From contig JAAURB010000054.1 of the NCBI GenBank assembly GCA_012033335.1, positions 1 through 36,255 of the forward strand: 36,255 nt of DNA, read 5' to 3'. Source of the DNA: Oscillatoriales cyanobacterium RM2_1_1 (GTDB lineage: Bacteria > Cyanobacteriota > Cyanobacteriia > Cyanobacteriales > Microcoleaceae). The notes beneath the pieces were generated by a model. The model had not been told where the DNA came from and did not search any database. It worked only from the letters and a program-made list of their open reading frames with translations. Positions 10,109 through 18,395 of this stretch are shown piece by piece. Each line of letters opens with the position of its first letter. Position 1 is the first letter of the stretch. Both the position numbers and the translations under genes were made by a program.

Positions 10109-11219
10109 CTTTATTTTCGTCTAACGCATCAAATACAGCATCGGTTCCGGCCCACTCTTCCCGGGTAATAAACCCATCGCCATCGAGATCATAAACTTGA
10201 AATAAATCTGTAGCAGCCCGAGTGACAGTCTGCTGACCTTCTAGCCGTGCCAGTCGATCTGCTAGGAGTTGTTCTAGGGCTTCTAAGGCTTTAGAAAATC
10301 CCTTGATTCCTTCCTCTAACTTTTCAGATGCCATTCGATCTTCGGCGTGCATCCGATCAAACGTATCCCGATCAATAGTGACTTTTTCAATCGTCATCGA
10401 TTGAGCTTTCTCAGGATCGAGCTTGCGGGGCAAATCTCCAGGGGTTGCGTCAAGTTCTTCGAGTAATTTGGGTGAAATGGTCAACAAATCACAGCCTGCA
10501 AGCTCAGTAATCTCGCCGAGATTGCGAAAGCTTGCCCCCATAATTTCGGTTTTATGGCCAAACTTTTTGAAATAGTTATAAATTTGAGTCACCGATAGTA
10601 CCCCTGGATCTTCTATAGGGGGATAAGATTCTCGTCCTGTATCTTTTTTATACCAATCTAAAATTCGCCCAACAAATGGGGAAATCAAAGTAGCCTGAGC
10701 CTCAGCACAGGCAATCGCCTGATGGATGCCAAAGAGCAAAGTCAAATTGCAGTGAATTCCCTCTTTTTCGAGAACTTCTGCAGCTTTGATGCCTTCCCAG
10801 GTTGAGGCAATTTTAATCAAAATGCGATCGCGGGAAATCCCAGCCGCTTCATATTGGGAAATCAAATAGCGACCTTTGGCAGTGGTTGCCTCAGTGTCGT
10901 AGGACAGTCGTGCATCGACCTCGGTAGAAACGCGACCTGGAATAATCTGAAGAATCTTCAGACCGAAGGCAACCGCTAGTCGATCAAATGCTAAAGCAGC
11001 AACATCGGCAGCATCGGCATCGGGCCCAAGTTCCTGGCGAGCTTGCTTGAGGGTATCGTCTACAATTTCCTGATACTCTGGCATCTGGGCTGCCGCAGTA
11101 ATCAGGGAGGGGTTAGTTGTTGCATCTCGCGGAGTGAACTGCTTAATTGCCTTGATATCACCAGTGTCAGCAACGACTACAGTCACCTCACGCAGTTGCT
11201 CTAGAAGCGTCTTTGCCAT
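10041..11219 (-). CDS. tal: transaldolase with C-terminal EF-hand pair
   Basis: A 392-residue protein. The first 320 or so residues are a TalB-type transaldolase barrel: DATTNPSLI at about 32-40, Schiff-base lysine K136 in [12 protein letters not shown], and [17 protein letters not shown]. It exchanges a three-carbon dihydroxyacetone unit between sugar phosphates in the pentose phosphate pathway. The tail carries two EF-hand loops, [12 protein letters not shown] (about 344-355) and [12 protein letters not shown] (367-378), both with calcium-ligand spacing. This fusion is known in cyanobacterial transaldolases, and suggests calcium sensing. The glgP frame begins inside its last codons, consistent with co-transcription. 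The ATG is followed by a normal N-terminus ([13 protein letters not shown]). Confidence 0.93.
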   Translation of the reverse strand: MAKTLLEQLREVTVVVADTGDIKAIKQFTPRDATTNPSLITAAAQMPEYQEIVDDTLKQARQELGPDADAADVAALAFDRLAVAFGLKILQIIPGRVSTEVDARLSYDTEATTAKGRYLISQYEAAGISRDRILIKIASTWEGIKAAEVLEKEGIHCNLTLLFGIHQAIACAEAQATLISPFVGRILDWYKKDTGRESYPPIEDPGVLSVTQIYNYFKKFGHKTEIMGASFRNLGEITELAGCDLLTISPKLLEELDATPGDLPRKLDPEKAQSMTIEKVTIDRDTFDRMHAEDRMASEKLEEGIKGFSKALEALEQLLADRLARLEGQQTVTRAATDLFQVYDLDGDGFITREEWAGTDAVFDALDENKDGQITPEEMAAGLGAALRLVEA

Positions 11220-11922
11220 ATCGCTATCCTCTAACGGTTATCTGCGTAGCACACTCCGATAATACTATCTTGGCTCTATTCTGATGGTTAAGAAAATATT
11301 ATCCTCAGGTTCAAAATTTTGGGTTGAAGTTTTAGCCTTTTCAATTCTGGTTTTAAGATTATTATTGAGCCAAATCTACATTGAATTTAATAGACTGAAT
11401 TGACACTTTGGAATTTGAGCTTTCAATTTATTTTCATCCTGTAAGTAGGTGATTGCAATTAATTGTTAAATGAAATGGGGTTTGGGACGAAGCCCCAGGA
11501 AGGGGGCAGTGCCCCCTTTACCCCCCCATCAATCTTTGAATTAATTGCGTCAAGCTACTTATTTTGTGATGGATCGTTGGAAATTGCCTTTTATGATTTG
11601 TAAAATGTATATTTTGCATCTGGATTGCTAATATCTAGATGACTATCGCATTTCTCACACTGTTGGAGTACAGAAGGTGGTAACGTACCACGTCAACACC
11701 TCCCAAATCCTTCCCTCCCAAATCCCTCCCTCACAGGATTGAAAATCGCTACATAACAGATAATAGCAATCATATCAGAACTATGAATGTCGGTCGGATG
11801 TTTAAATCTTGGCAGGTAAGGTATCTGCATTATAGCCTTTCATAAATTATTCAAGATGGCTACAATCCCGACTCTAGGACAACGATAGATTTCAACGATA
11901 AAGTTCAATTGTTGTTAGTGTT
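11220..11922. other. 0.7-kb spacer with a MITE
   Basis: Spacer between tal and the adenylate cyclase gene, both on the minus strand. It must hold the tal promoter. The recognisable content is the MITE at 11444-11559; the rest is AT-rich, with no ORF or RNA gene that I can support. Confidence 0.6.
11444..11559 (+). mobile_element. MITE copy 1 (116 bp, TA-flanked)
   Basis: The ends are imperfect inverted repeats: AAGTAGGTGATTGCAATTAA at the left, and the reverse complement of the right end AAGTAGCTTGACGCAATTAA. TA dinucleotides flank both sides (11442-11443 and 11560-11561), as expected for insertion by IS630/Tc1-type transposases. The interior carries a GC-rich hairpin (GGGGGCAGTGCCCCC). There is no coding capacity. 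It matches copy 2 at 23616 and the single end at 34322. Confidence 0.7.
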
Positions 11923-13350
11923 CTATCTGGACAGAAAACTCGTATCTTTCTGACCCTGCAGAAAGTAGGTATCCATTAGACCCTTTCCCTTAACCTTTAG
12001 TAAGCCTCGCTTTTCAAAGTGATACTGATCTTTAAGTAATTGATAGGTAGTCTCGCTCACCTGAATTTTACCGAGTACCCCTTGAGATTCCATCCGGCTA
12101 GCCACATTCACCGCGTTCCCCCATAAATCATAGGTGAATTTTTTTAGGCCAATTACCCCTGCCACCACAGGCCCAGTATTAATCCCAATCCGAATATCAA
12201 AAGCTTTATTATCCGCTCGATAAAACTGCTTGATAGCCTGCTGCATTTTCAGGGCAACTTCAGCGATCGCCTCAGCGTGATCAGCCCGGGGAATTGGAAT
12301 GCCGCCGACTACCATATAAGCATCCCCAATCGTTTTGATTTTCTCCAGGTTGTACTGATCCACCAAGCGATCAAAACAGGAAAAAATTTCATTTAATAAA
12401 TTCACCAGTTCAGTCGGAGACATGGCAGAAGCCAGACCTGTAAAATCCCCAATATCCGCAAATAGAATAGTCGCCTGCTCAAACCCATCAGCAATACTGC
12501 CCTGATCTTGTTTGAGCTGCTCAGCAATCGGTTGAGGCAAGATATTCAATAAAAGTTGCTCGGATTTTTCCTTTTCCAGCCGGAGGGCCGCTTCTGCTTT
12601 TTGTTGCTCTCGAACGGCTTGATTAATGTCATCAAATATCTGAATAAACGCCGTAATCACCTCTCCAAATTCATCCCGGCGACTCACGGTTGTAGAATAA
12701 AATTGAGGGGGACTTTGGCTCTGGCTGATGGCATCCCCAGCCTTGATCAAATCAGATCTTAGGTTCAGAATTGGAGTGATAATCAAGCGTTCTAATACCA
12801 GCATACTTCCCCCAGTAACAAACACAGAAATAATCAGCACTAGGCCCGCAATCCTCAGAATAAACTGTCGCACTTCCTGGTTGATTTCTTCCGCATCATA
12901 ACGAACGATCAGGGTATAAGTGTTCTTAATTTGAGCCACGAGGCAAGCCGCATCGTAGCGATCGCCCCGAGGATTGCGAAAGTAGCGGGTTGGGGTTTGC
13001 ATCCCCTGGCTTGGGGAAAGTTGTGGAAGCTCGCCAAAGGAATGGATCAGTTCTCCAGTGGACTTGCGATAAAGAGCTCCCCCCAAAATCATGGGATTGA
13101 GTTGTTTCAAGTTCTCCAGTTGTCTCAACAACTCAGCTTCAGATTGTTGAGGATAGGTTTCAATGATCCAAGCAATCTTACTGGCTGTGGCTTCGGAAGA
13201 TTGTTCCAGCAATTCCTGTCTCCGACGATAAACTGAAGGAATCAGAATCAAAAACTCAATCAGAATAATACTGGCAAAAATCCACAGGACGATTCGTTGG
13301 GAAAGTCGGGCACTAAAAGCCCTCAACAACAACTGAAGATGAGACCGCAT
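11923..13350 (-). CDS. membrane class III adenylate cyclase with extracytoplasmic sensor and HAMP
   Basis: About 475 residues. TM1 at about 21-41, an extracytoplasmic sensor region about 45-160, TM2 about 165-187, HAMP about 188-245, a short coiled coil about 246-270, and the cyclase domain about 285-465. Catalytic residues are complete: metal ligands D300 (LFADIGDFTGL) and D344 (KTIGDAYM), adenine-selecting K340 and D409 (TYDLWGNAVN), and N416/R420 (NVASRM). The K/D pair indicates ATP rather than GTP as substrate. It should act as a dimer converting an outside signal into cAMP. I chose the ATG at 13350 because AGGAGA lies 7 bases upstream; the frame opens with a TTG one codon earlier. A small ORF overlaps its start. 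A cAMP-type receptor protein is encoded at 6552. Confidence 0.92.
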   Translation of the reverse strand: MRSHLQLLLRAFSARLSQRIVLWIFASIILIEFLILIPSVYRRRQELLEQSSEATASKIAWIIETYPQQSEAELLRQLENLKQLNPMILGGALYRKSTGELIHSFGELPQLSPSQGMQTPTRYFRNPRGDRYDAACLVAQIKNTYTLIVRYDAEEINQEVRQFILRIAGLVLIISVFVTGGSMLVLERLIITPILNLRSDLIKAGDAISQSQSPPQFYSTTVSRRDEFGEVITAFIQIFDDINQAVREQQKAEAALRLEKEKSEQLLLNILPQPIAEQLKQDQGSIADGFEQATILFADIGDFTGLASAMSPTELVNLLNEIFSCFDRLVDQYNLEKIKTIGDAYMVVGGIPIPRADHAEAIAEVALKMQQAIKQFYRADNKAFDIRIGINTGPVVAGVIGLKKFTYDLWGNAVNVASRMESQGVLGKIQVSETTYQLLKDQYHFEKRGLLKVKGKGLMDTYFLQGQKDTSFLSR

Positions 13351-13522
13351 CAATAATCTCCTGGATTTCTGGTGAGTCGCAACGGACGTTCTGCCATTTC
13401 TCCTGGTACAACTGAATAGCTCTGGTATTACTGTCTAATACAGACCCCCAGCCCTCAGATCCGCTCAGGATAAAAATCTCTACAACATCTCTATAACTTT
13501 GCCCGACGACATTACCCAACAA
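13313..13522 (-). CDS. short ORF overlapping the cyclase start, doubtful
   Basis: A 69-codon frame starting at TTG and ending 38 bases inside the cyclase gene. Residues such as DVVEIFILSGSEGWGSVL and DSPEIQEIIDAVSSS look protein-like, but a stop codon closes the frame a few codons upstream and I recognise no family. It could be a translationally coupled small protein, the 3' remnant of a lost gene, or chance. Its TTG has no strong ribosome-binding site. Confidence 0.25.
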   Translation of the reverse strand: MLGNVVGQSYRDVVEIFILSGSEGWGSVLDSNTRAIQLYQEKWQNVRCDSPEIQEIIDAVSSSVVVEGF

Positions 13523-13698
13523 TATAGCCCGATCATCTTGCCGGAACGATTACGGTTCTGGCAACCTTCAGAAAAGTTTAGGTACAATCGTTTAGGGATT
13601 AATTTCTAGGCGACTATATATGAGGGGCTATCCACTCTAGGATAGCAAACCCGAATTCCCTGATCAGACTATTCAAAATTACTCTCGAGGGGTGACCC

Positions 13699-14999
13699 AT
13701 GACGTACCAGTCCGATTCATCTTCTGCCAAGCCCCGTAACTCCCAAAGTCCAGGTCAAACCCCAATGGTACTCAGTCCAGTTTATTGACGACAACCTCGG
13801 ACGTTCACGGGATTGAAGCCTCAGAAGAGTTGGATCGGGCTCTGCCAGAGTCTCCAACTCCAATGACAACAGATCTGCTCACCAAAGAGGTCTCCCTACC
13901 CAGTCATTTTTCTACTTCTGTAGTTGCCCTCGGGGCTATAGCCCTGATGGTACTGGGGTTAGCCTTGGATAATGTCTGGCTGGGGTATATCAGTGCCATG
14001 GTGGCAGTGGCAGCTTCTCTGCGGGTGATCTGGCCCAGTTGGGGAAGAATCTGGCAGACCTTGATCCCAGAAGTCTGGCGTGGTCTGATTATTGCCAGTG
14101 TTGGGCTGTTGAGTGGGATTGTGGGATTGCTAATCCTGAGCAGCACCAACCGGAATGAAGCCCGCAACATTGAGATCAACTGGAATGCGATTGGAGCCCT
14201 GGGGGAGCTGATTGGGGCCTTGGGTCAAATTTTAATTGCCATCTTAACGGTGTATGTGGCTTGGCGACAGTATGTGATTTCCAGGGACTTGACCATCCAG
14301 CAAAACACCATTACCCAGCAGCAAACCATTGATGCCTATTTTCAGGGGGTCTCGGATCTGGCCATGGGGGATCAGGGTTTATTGGAGGATTGGCCCCAGG
14401 AACGGGTGATTGCCGAAGGCCGAACGGCGGCGATTATCCGCAGTGTCAACGCTGAAGGTAAGGCCAAGATTTTGAGATTTCTCTCCCAAGCCCGGTTAAT
14501 TACGCCATTGAAGCGCGATCGCCACCTCGGACGACCCATTCTAGATGGCAATGGCAGCTATGCGGAGGATCGGCTAGAGGGGATTCGGGTGATTGACCTA
14601 GGAGCCATGCTAGCGGCGGCGGATTTATCCAGCACAGACCTGCGACGGACGGATTTGAGTGAAGCCAATCTGGTGCGAACCAATCTGCAAAACTGCGACC
14701 TGGTGCGAACTAACCTCTCCCGGTCAATTCTCTACGAAACCAACCTCTCCAACGCCAACCTCAAGGGAACCCGGTTTTTCTACGGCACTACTGAAACCGC
14801 AACCCCCCGGAGCCGCACCCAGGTTCCCAACTATCGCACCGGCGAATACACGGGAGCCGTGATTGAGAATGCCAACTTTACCGAGGTCGAGAATTTATCG
14901 GAGGAGAATCGCTATTACTGTTGTGCCTGGTGTGGGTCTAAATCCAGAGCCACCATGCCAGGGGGCTGTGAGGGCATTCCCAATAAGTTGGGGCGTTAG
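13699..14999 (+). CDS. membrane pentapeptide-repeat protein (probable frame break at 13760-13763)
   Basis: The long frame (from TTG 13785, 404 codons) encodes three hydrophobic segments (about 45-82, 97-118, 133-160), a linker, then A(D/N)LxxT/S pentapeptide repeats (about 270-325: DLRRTDLSEANLVRTNL) and a Cys-containing end (YYCCAWCG, GGCEGIPN). Pentapeptide repeats fold as a right-handed beta-helix; function unknown. The better start is probably ATG 13699, with GAGGGGTG upstream: that frame ends at 13788, overlapping the TTG by four bases (TTGA). Adding one C to the CCCC at 13760-13763 joins the two into one hydrophilic N-terminus (MTYQSDSSSA, then LLTTTSDVHG). The alternative is a 29-codon coupled leader peptide. 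Confidence 0.8.
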
Positions 15000-15034
15000 G
15001 ATTGGGATACGAAATCTTTGAGCCCTGAAAATTG

Positions 15035-15867
15035 ATGAATAGTTTCATTCCCCCGGATCGCTTCTTTCCCTACCTCACCTGGACAGGGATTCAGGAGATG
15101 GCGGATCGGGAAAATGTTGTGATCTTGCAGCCCATCGGGGCCATCGAACAGCATGGCCCCCATTTGCCCTTGATTGTAGATGGGGCGATCGCCACCGCTG
15201 TCACCGGCAAAGCCCTAGCCCGACTTGACCCTGAAATTCCCGCCTATGCCCTGCCCACGATTTTCTACGGCAAGTCCAATGAACACTGGCACTTTCCAGG
15301 AACCATTACCCTAACGACAGAAACCCTGTATCACCTATTGATGGAGGTCGGAACCAGTATCTACCGAGCTGGGTTTCGCAAATGGGGATTGATCAATGCC
15401 CACGGGGTCAGCCGCAAATTTTAGATCTGGTGGCCCGGGACTTGCATCAACGCCATGAAGATTTCAGCGTTTTTCCCCTGTTCGTCTGGGGAGTCCCCAA
15501 CATTGCAGCGGAACTGTTTACCCCCAAAGAGCTAGAACAGGGCATCCATGCTGGAGCCGCAGAGACGAGTTTGATGCTGGCGATCTTGCCAGATCAGGTG
15601 CGTCTGGATCAAGCCGTTTGTGAATTTCCCCCAGATTTACCCCCCGGAAGTTTACTCAGCCCAGAGGGACAGTTGCCCTTTGCCTGGGTGACCCGGGATT
15701 TAACCCGCAGTGGGGTTTTAGGGGATGCCACGGTGGCCACGGGGGAACAGGGCGATCGCCTGTTGGAGTCCTTGGTCAGCAGTTGGGTGCAGGTGATTCG
15801 AGAGATTTATCAGTTCCGGCAGCCTCAACGATTTCGCAAGGATAATTTCAGAACCATAATTTCATGA
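15035..15867 (+). pseudogene. creatininase-family amidohydrolase, frame broken at 15404-15407
   Basis: The first 125 or so residues (VVILQPIGAIEQHGPHLPL, with the family's Glu/His metal ligands, then SNEHWHFPGTITL and GLINAHG) are in one frame, and the rest (QPQILDLVARDL, HAGAAETSLML, SGVLGDATVAT) in another. The break is at CACGGGGTCAG; one more G gives LINAHGGQPQILDL, the expected sequence with the NxHGG motif. The joined length, about 278 residues, is typical. Creatininase-family proteins are zinc amidohydrolases acting on varied cyclic amides, including steps in cofactor pathways; the substrate here is unknown. The ATG at 15035 follows a TTG one codon earlier. It lies 35 bases after the pentapeptide gene and may be co-transcribed with it. 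Confidence 0.85.
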
Positions 15868-16019
15868 CAGTTATCAGGGACTTCAGCCAGAAACCCCAAC
15901 TATGTCAAAATAAAGTTTACCTATGGGCTGATCAATCGCTGGACAGTCTTATCAATTCAACGGGATCAGCCCTGGCCTAAATGCAATCAACCTGCTGCAA
16001 TCCAAACCAATACCCTGAA

Positions 16020-16058
16020 CCGATTCACTCAACCGATTCACTGAACTAATTCACTCAA
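16020..16058. repeat. 13-bp tandem repeat, three units
   Basis: CCGATTCACTCAA, CCGATTCACTGAA and CTAATTCACTCAA follow one another, with a degenerate fourth unit to 16070. It lies in the leader of ycf23, so copy number could affect spacing from its promoter. Confidence 0.75.
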
Positions 16059-16092
16059 CCCATAACTGAACCTAGTAATCAATCAACTAACC

Positions 16093-16836
16093 ATGATGAA
16101 CTTCGCCTTACAGCAAGCCTTTGAACAGCGCCAAGCCTTGAAAGTGATCAGTGGCCTCATGAATTTTGACCCGGCTCGGGTGGCGGCCATTGTCAGGGCG
16201 GCCACCCAGGGAGGTGCTACATTTGTGGATATTGCTGCCGATCCCAACCTGGTGCAAATGGCTCGAGGCTTGACCTCCCTGCCGGTCTGTGTATCTGCCG
16301 TTATACCCGAAACGTTTGTAACCTGCGTTGAAGCCGGGGCCAACCTGATTGAAATTGGTAACTTTGATGCGTTCTATGCCCAGGGCCGGCGGTTTCAGGC
16401 AGAGGAAGTTCTCGCCCTGACTCAGGCTACCCGGCGATTGCTTCCCCAGGTGACCCTATCCGTTACCGTCCCTCATATTCTAACCCTGGATCAGCAGGTG
16501 GAACTGGCTATTGAATTGGTTAAGGCGGGGGCGAACCTGATCCAAACCGAAGGGGGAACCAGCGCCAGACCGTTCAATTCTGGAACCTTAGGACTGATTG
16601 AAAAAGCAGCCCCGACTTTAGCTGCAACCTATGAAATCTCCCGGGCCGTATCCGTACCCGTGCTCTGCGCTTCTGGTCTGTCCAATGTCACCCTGCCCCT
16701 GGCGATCGCCGCTGGCGCATCTGGGGTTGGGGTAGGCTCGGCGATTAACCGTCTGGAGAGTGAAATTGAGATGGTGGCGGCTGTGCGAAGCCTGGTGGAA
16801 GCATTGCAAAGTACTCCAATTCTAGTCAACCCCTAG
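16093..16836 (+). CDS. ycf23: Ycf23 / DUF561 TIM-barrel protein
   Basis: A 247-residue protein of the family shared by cyanobacteria and some algal plastids (PF04481). Visible family features: LKVISGLMNFDPARV, GATFVDIAADPNLV, PVCVSAVIPE, AGANLIEIGNFDAFYAQGR, ANLIQTEGGTS and SVPVLCASGLSNVTLPLAIAAGASGVGVGSA; the last resembles phosphate-binding loops of TIM-barrel synthases. Biochemical function is unknown. The frame starts with two ATGs (16093, 16096). It is preceded by a tandem repeat and followed by a repeat-filled spacer. Codon use and composition match the neighbours. Confidence 0.85.
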   Translation: MMNFALQQAFEQRQALKVISGLMNFDPARVAAIVRAATQGGATFVDIAADPNLVQMARGLTSLPVCVSAVIPETFVTCVEAGANLIEIGNFDAFYAQGRRFQAEEVLALTQATRRLLPQVTLSVTVPHILTLDQQVELAIELVKAGANLIQTEGGTSARPFNSGTLGLIEKAAPTLAATYEISRAVSVPVLCASGLSNVTLPLAIAAGASGVGVGSAINRLESEIEMVAAVRSLVEALQSTPILVNP

Positions 16837-16870
16837 GAACGCCCATCCAATCAGATACAAATCCTGTGGT

Positions 16871-16887
16871 GCAGGCATCTTGCCTGC
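16871..16887. repeat. hairpin repeat GCAGGCA-TCT-TGCCTGC
   Basis: A 7-bp perfect stem with a TCT loop inside GTGGTGCAGGCATCTTGCCT. A related copy lies inverted at 34302-34314 (GGGCA-AGA-TGCCC, in a context of GTGG and CATCTTGCCC on the minus strand). Such sequences are scattered in many filamentous cyanobacterial genomes. Confidence 0.65.
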
Positions 16888-17107
16888 TGGAAACCGAGAC
16901 GGCTGTTCCATCCGATTGAATCCGTAATCCTTAGGGATTTAGCAGGCTTAGATCAATCCTAAAAAGCGCAAGAGAGGGGTTGAGGAACTCTTAAGCAGGG
17001 GGCGCTGCTCCCTTTACCCCCCTTCATAAATTATTTTTGACTGCCATAAACCCCTGATTGACTGACAAATCTTTTGTGTGATTGCCCGAACCGCCCTCAC
17101 CCTAGCC

Positions 17108-17126
17108 CTCTCCCGCTCTGGGAGAG
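17108..17126. repeat. hairpin repeat CTCTCCC-GCTCT-GGGAGAG
   Basis: A 7-bp perfect stem in CCCTCACCCTAGCCCTCTCCC, a repeat core common between genes in cyanobacteria. It could form a stable RNA hairpin after ycf23. Confidence 0.6.
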
Positions 17127-17147
17127 AGTTGTGTCAGTCAACCAGGT

Positions 17148-17179
17148 AAAACCCAACCGTTGAGATGGTTGGGGGTTTT
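17148..17179 (+). terminator. terminator-like hairpin before the SDR gene
   Basis: AAAACCCAACC pairs with GGTTGGGGGTTTT around the 8-base loop GTTGAGAT; the right arm ends in TTTT. The A-rich left and T-rich right arms allow it to work in either direction. It separates the ycf23 region from the SDR gene. Confidence 0.55.
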
Positions 17180-17266
17180 AGCAATTCGATTTGAACCGTC
17201 AGGGGAGATCAGGTCGTTGACTTCGGTAGGTTCACGGTTTGGAGAATTTATCAATTTAAGATCTAA

Positions 17267-18265
17267 ATGAATAAACGGATTTTAATCACGGGAGCCAGCG
17301 GTTGTATTGGTCATTATGTGACTGAACAGTTGATCCAGCAGACCTATCATCAACTATTTTTGCTGGTGCGCGATCCGAGTAAGTTAGGGTTTGATACCAC
17401 TGTCCGTTCTGGAATTCAGATATTGCAGGCTGATTTGAGACAAATTGATCAGTTTCATCAGCTCCTTTCCACCCTTGACATTGCAATTTTAATAGCCACC
17501 TCCTGGGGCGGACGGGAGGAGATTTTTGATATTAATGTGAATAGTGTGATCAGTCTTTTGCAGGGGCTAAATTCCCAGTGTCAACAGGTGATTTACTTTT
17601 CAACCGCCAGTATTTTAGATCACAATCATCAGCTTTTGCCTGAAGCGGGAACGATTGGCACCGACTATATCAGCTCAAAATATCAATGCTTGACAAAAAT
17701 TCAGGAACTCACGCCAAATTTGCCGCCGATTCGGGTACTCTTTCCCACCTTGGTACTAGGTGGAGCGCCTGATAAACCCTCCTCCCATGTTTCCTCTGGG
17801 ATTTCAGAGATCGTCAATTGGCTGCCCCTGATTCGCTGGTTCAAGACGGATGCTAGCTTTCATTTTGTCCATGGGGCTGATATTGCCCAGGTTGTGAGTT
17901 ACTTGATAGAACATCCTGCCCAAAACCAGGATTTAGAATACTTCGTTCTAGGCAGTGCCCCCACTACAGTGAATCAGGTAATCGAAGACGCTTGCAGATT
18001 TTTTCAGCAGCGGATTTATTTTCGCTTCAATCTTGCCCTCTGGCTGGCCAATATCTTTATTAAAGTCTTTCGGATTCAGATGGCAGATTGGGATCGCTTC
18101 TGCCTCAACTATCGCCATTTTACCTATCAAAATCCCGTCAGCCCCGCCACTTTTCAATTGCCAGTTCACTGTGCCACCGTCACCGATATTTTTCAGTTGG
18201 CTCCGAAGTCGAATGATAAAAGATACCGACTTCAATCTTCTGACTTCAACCTTTCAAAACCGTAA
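17267..18265 (+). CDS. NAD(P)-dependent epimerase/dehydratase (extended SDR)
   Basis: A 332-residue protein. ILITGASGCIGHYV at about 5-18 is the nucleotide-binding TGxxGxxG motif. ADLRQIDQ, then VIYFSTASIL, and YISSKY (YxxxK catalytic pair at about 138-142) follow in the order of extended SDR enzymes. The C-terminal third is less conserved and holds a hydrophobic patch (LALWLANIFIKVF), suggesting membrane contact. Its position does not reveal the substrate; nucleotide-sugar or isoprenoid-like substrates are both possible. The start ATG is the first in frame with the Rossmann motif only five residues in, so no upstream extension is needed. Confidence 0.85.
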   Translation: MNKRILITGASGCIGHYVTEQLIQQTYHQLFLLVRDPSKLGFDTTVRSGIQILQADLRQIDQFHQLLSTLDIAILIATSWGGREEIFDINVNSVISLLQGLNSQCQQVIYFSTASILDHNHQLLPEAGTIGTDYISSKYQCLTKIQELTPNLPPIRVLFPTLVLGGAPDKPSSHVSSGISEIVNWLPLIRWFKTDASFHFVHGADIAQVVSYLIEHPAQNQDLEYFVLGSAPTTVNQVIEDACRFFQQRIYFRFNLALWLANIFIKVFRIQMADWDRFCLNYRHFTYQNPVSPATFQLPVHCATVTDIFQLAPKSNDKRYRLQSSDFNLSKP

Positions 18266-18334
18266 ACCCTATAGGTTAGTAGGGCCCGAAAAAAATTCTC
18301 TGCCCTGGTTGTGACGATAGGATCAGATTGAGAC

Positions 18335-18352
18335 CTCCCCTATGATAGGGAG
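18335..18352. promoter_or_regulatory. inverted repeat in the alr leader
   Basis: CTCCCCTAT, G, ATAGGGAG is an inverted repeat with one bulged C, 44 bases before the alanine racemase start. It could be an operator or a leader hairpin; no T-tract follows. Confidence 0.3.
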
Positions 18353-18395
18353 AATTATGGCAAGGTTACCGTGAAGCATAAGGGAGGAGTGAAAT

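Larger units (their letters stand above)
16837..17266. other. 0.43-kb spacer filled with hairpin repeats
   Basis: This spacer holds three separate hairpin elements (16871-16887, 17108-17126, 17148-17179) and a GC-rich stretch near 16994-17025 that resembles the interior of MITE copy 1 (GGGGGC, then CCCTTTACCCCCC). I see no gene in it. Confidence 0.6.
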
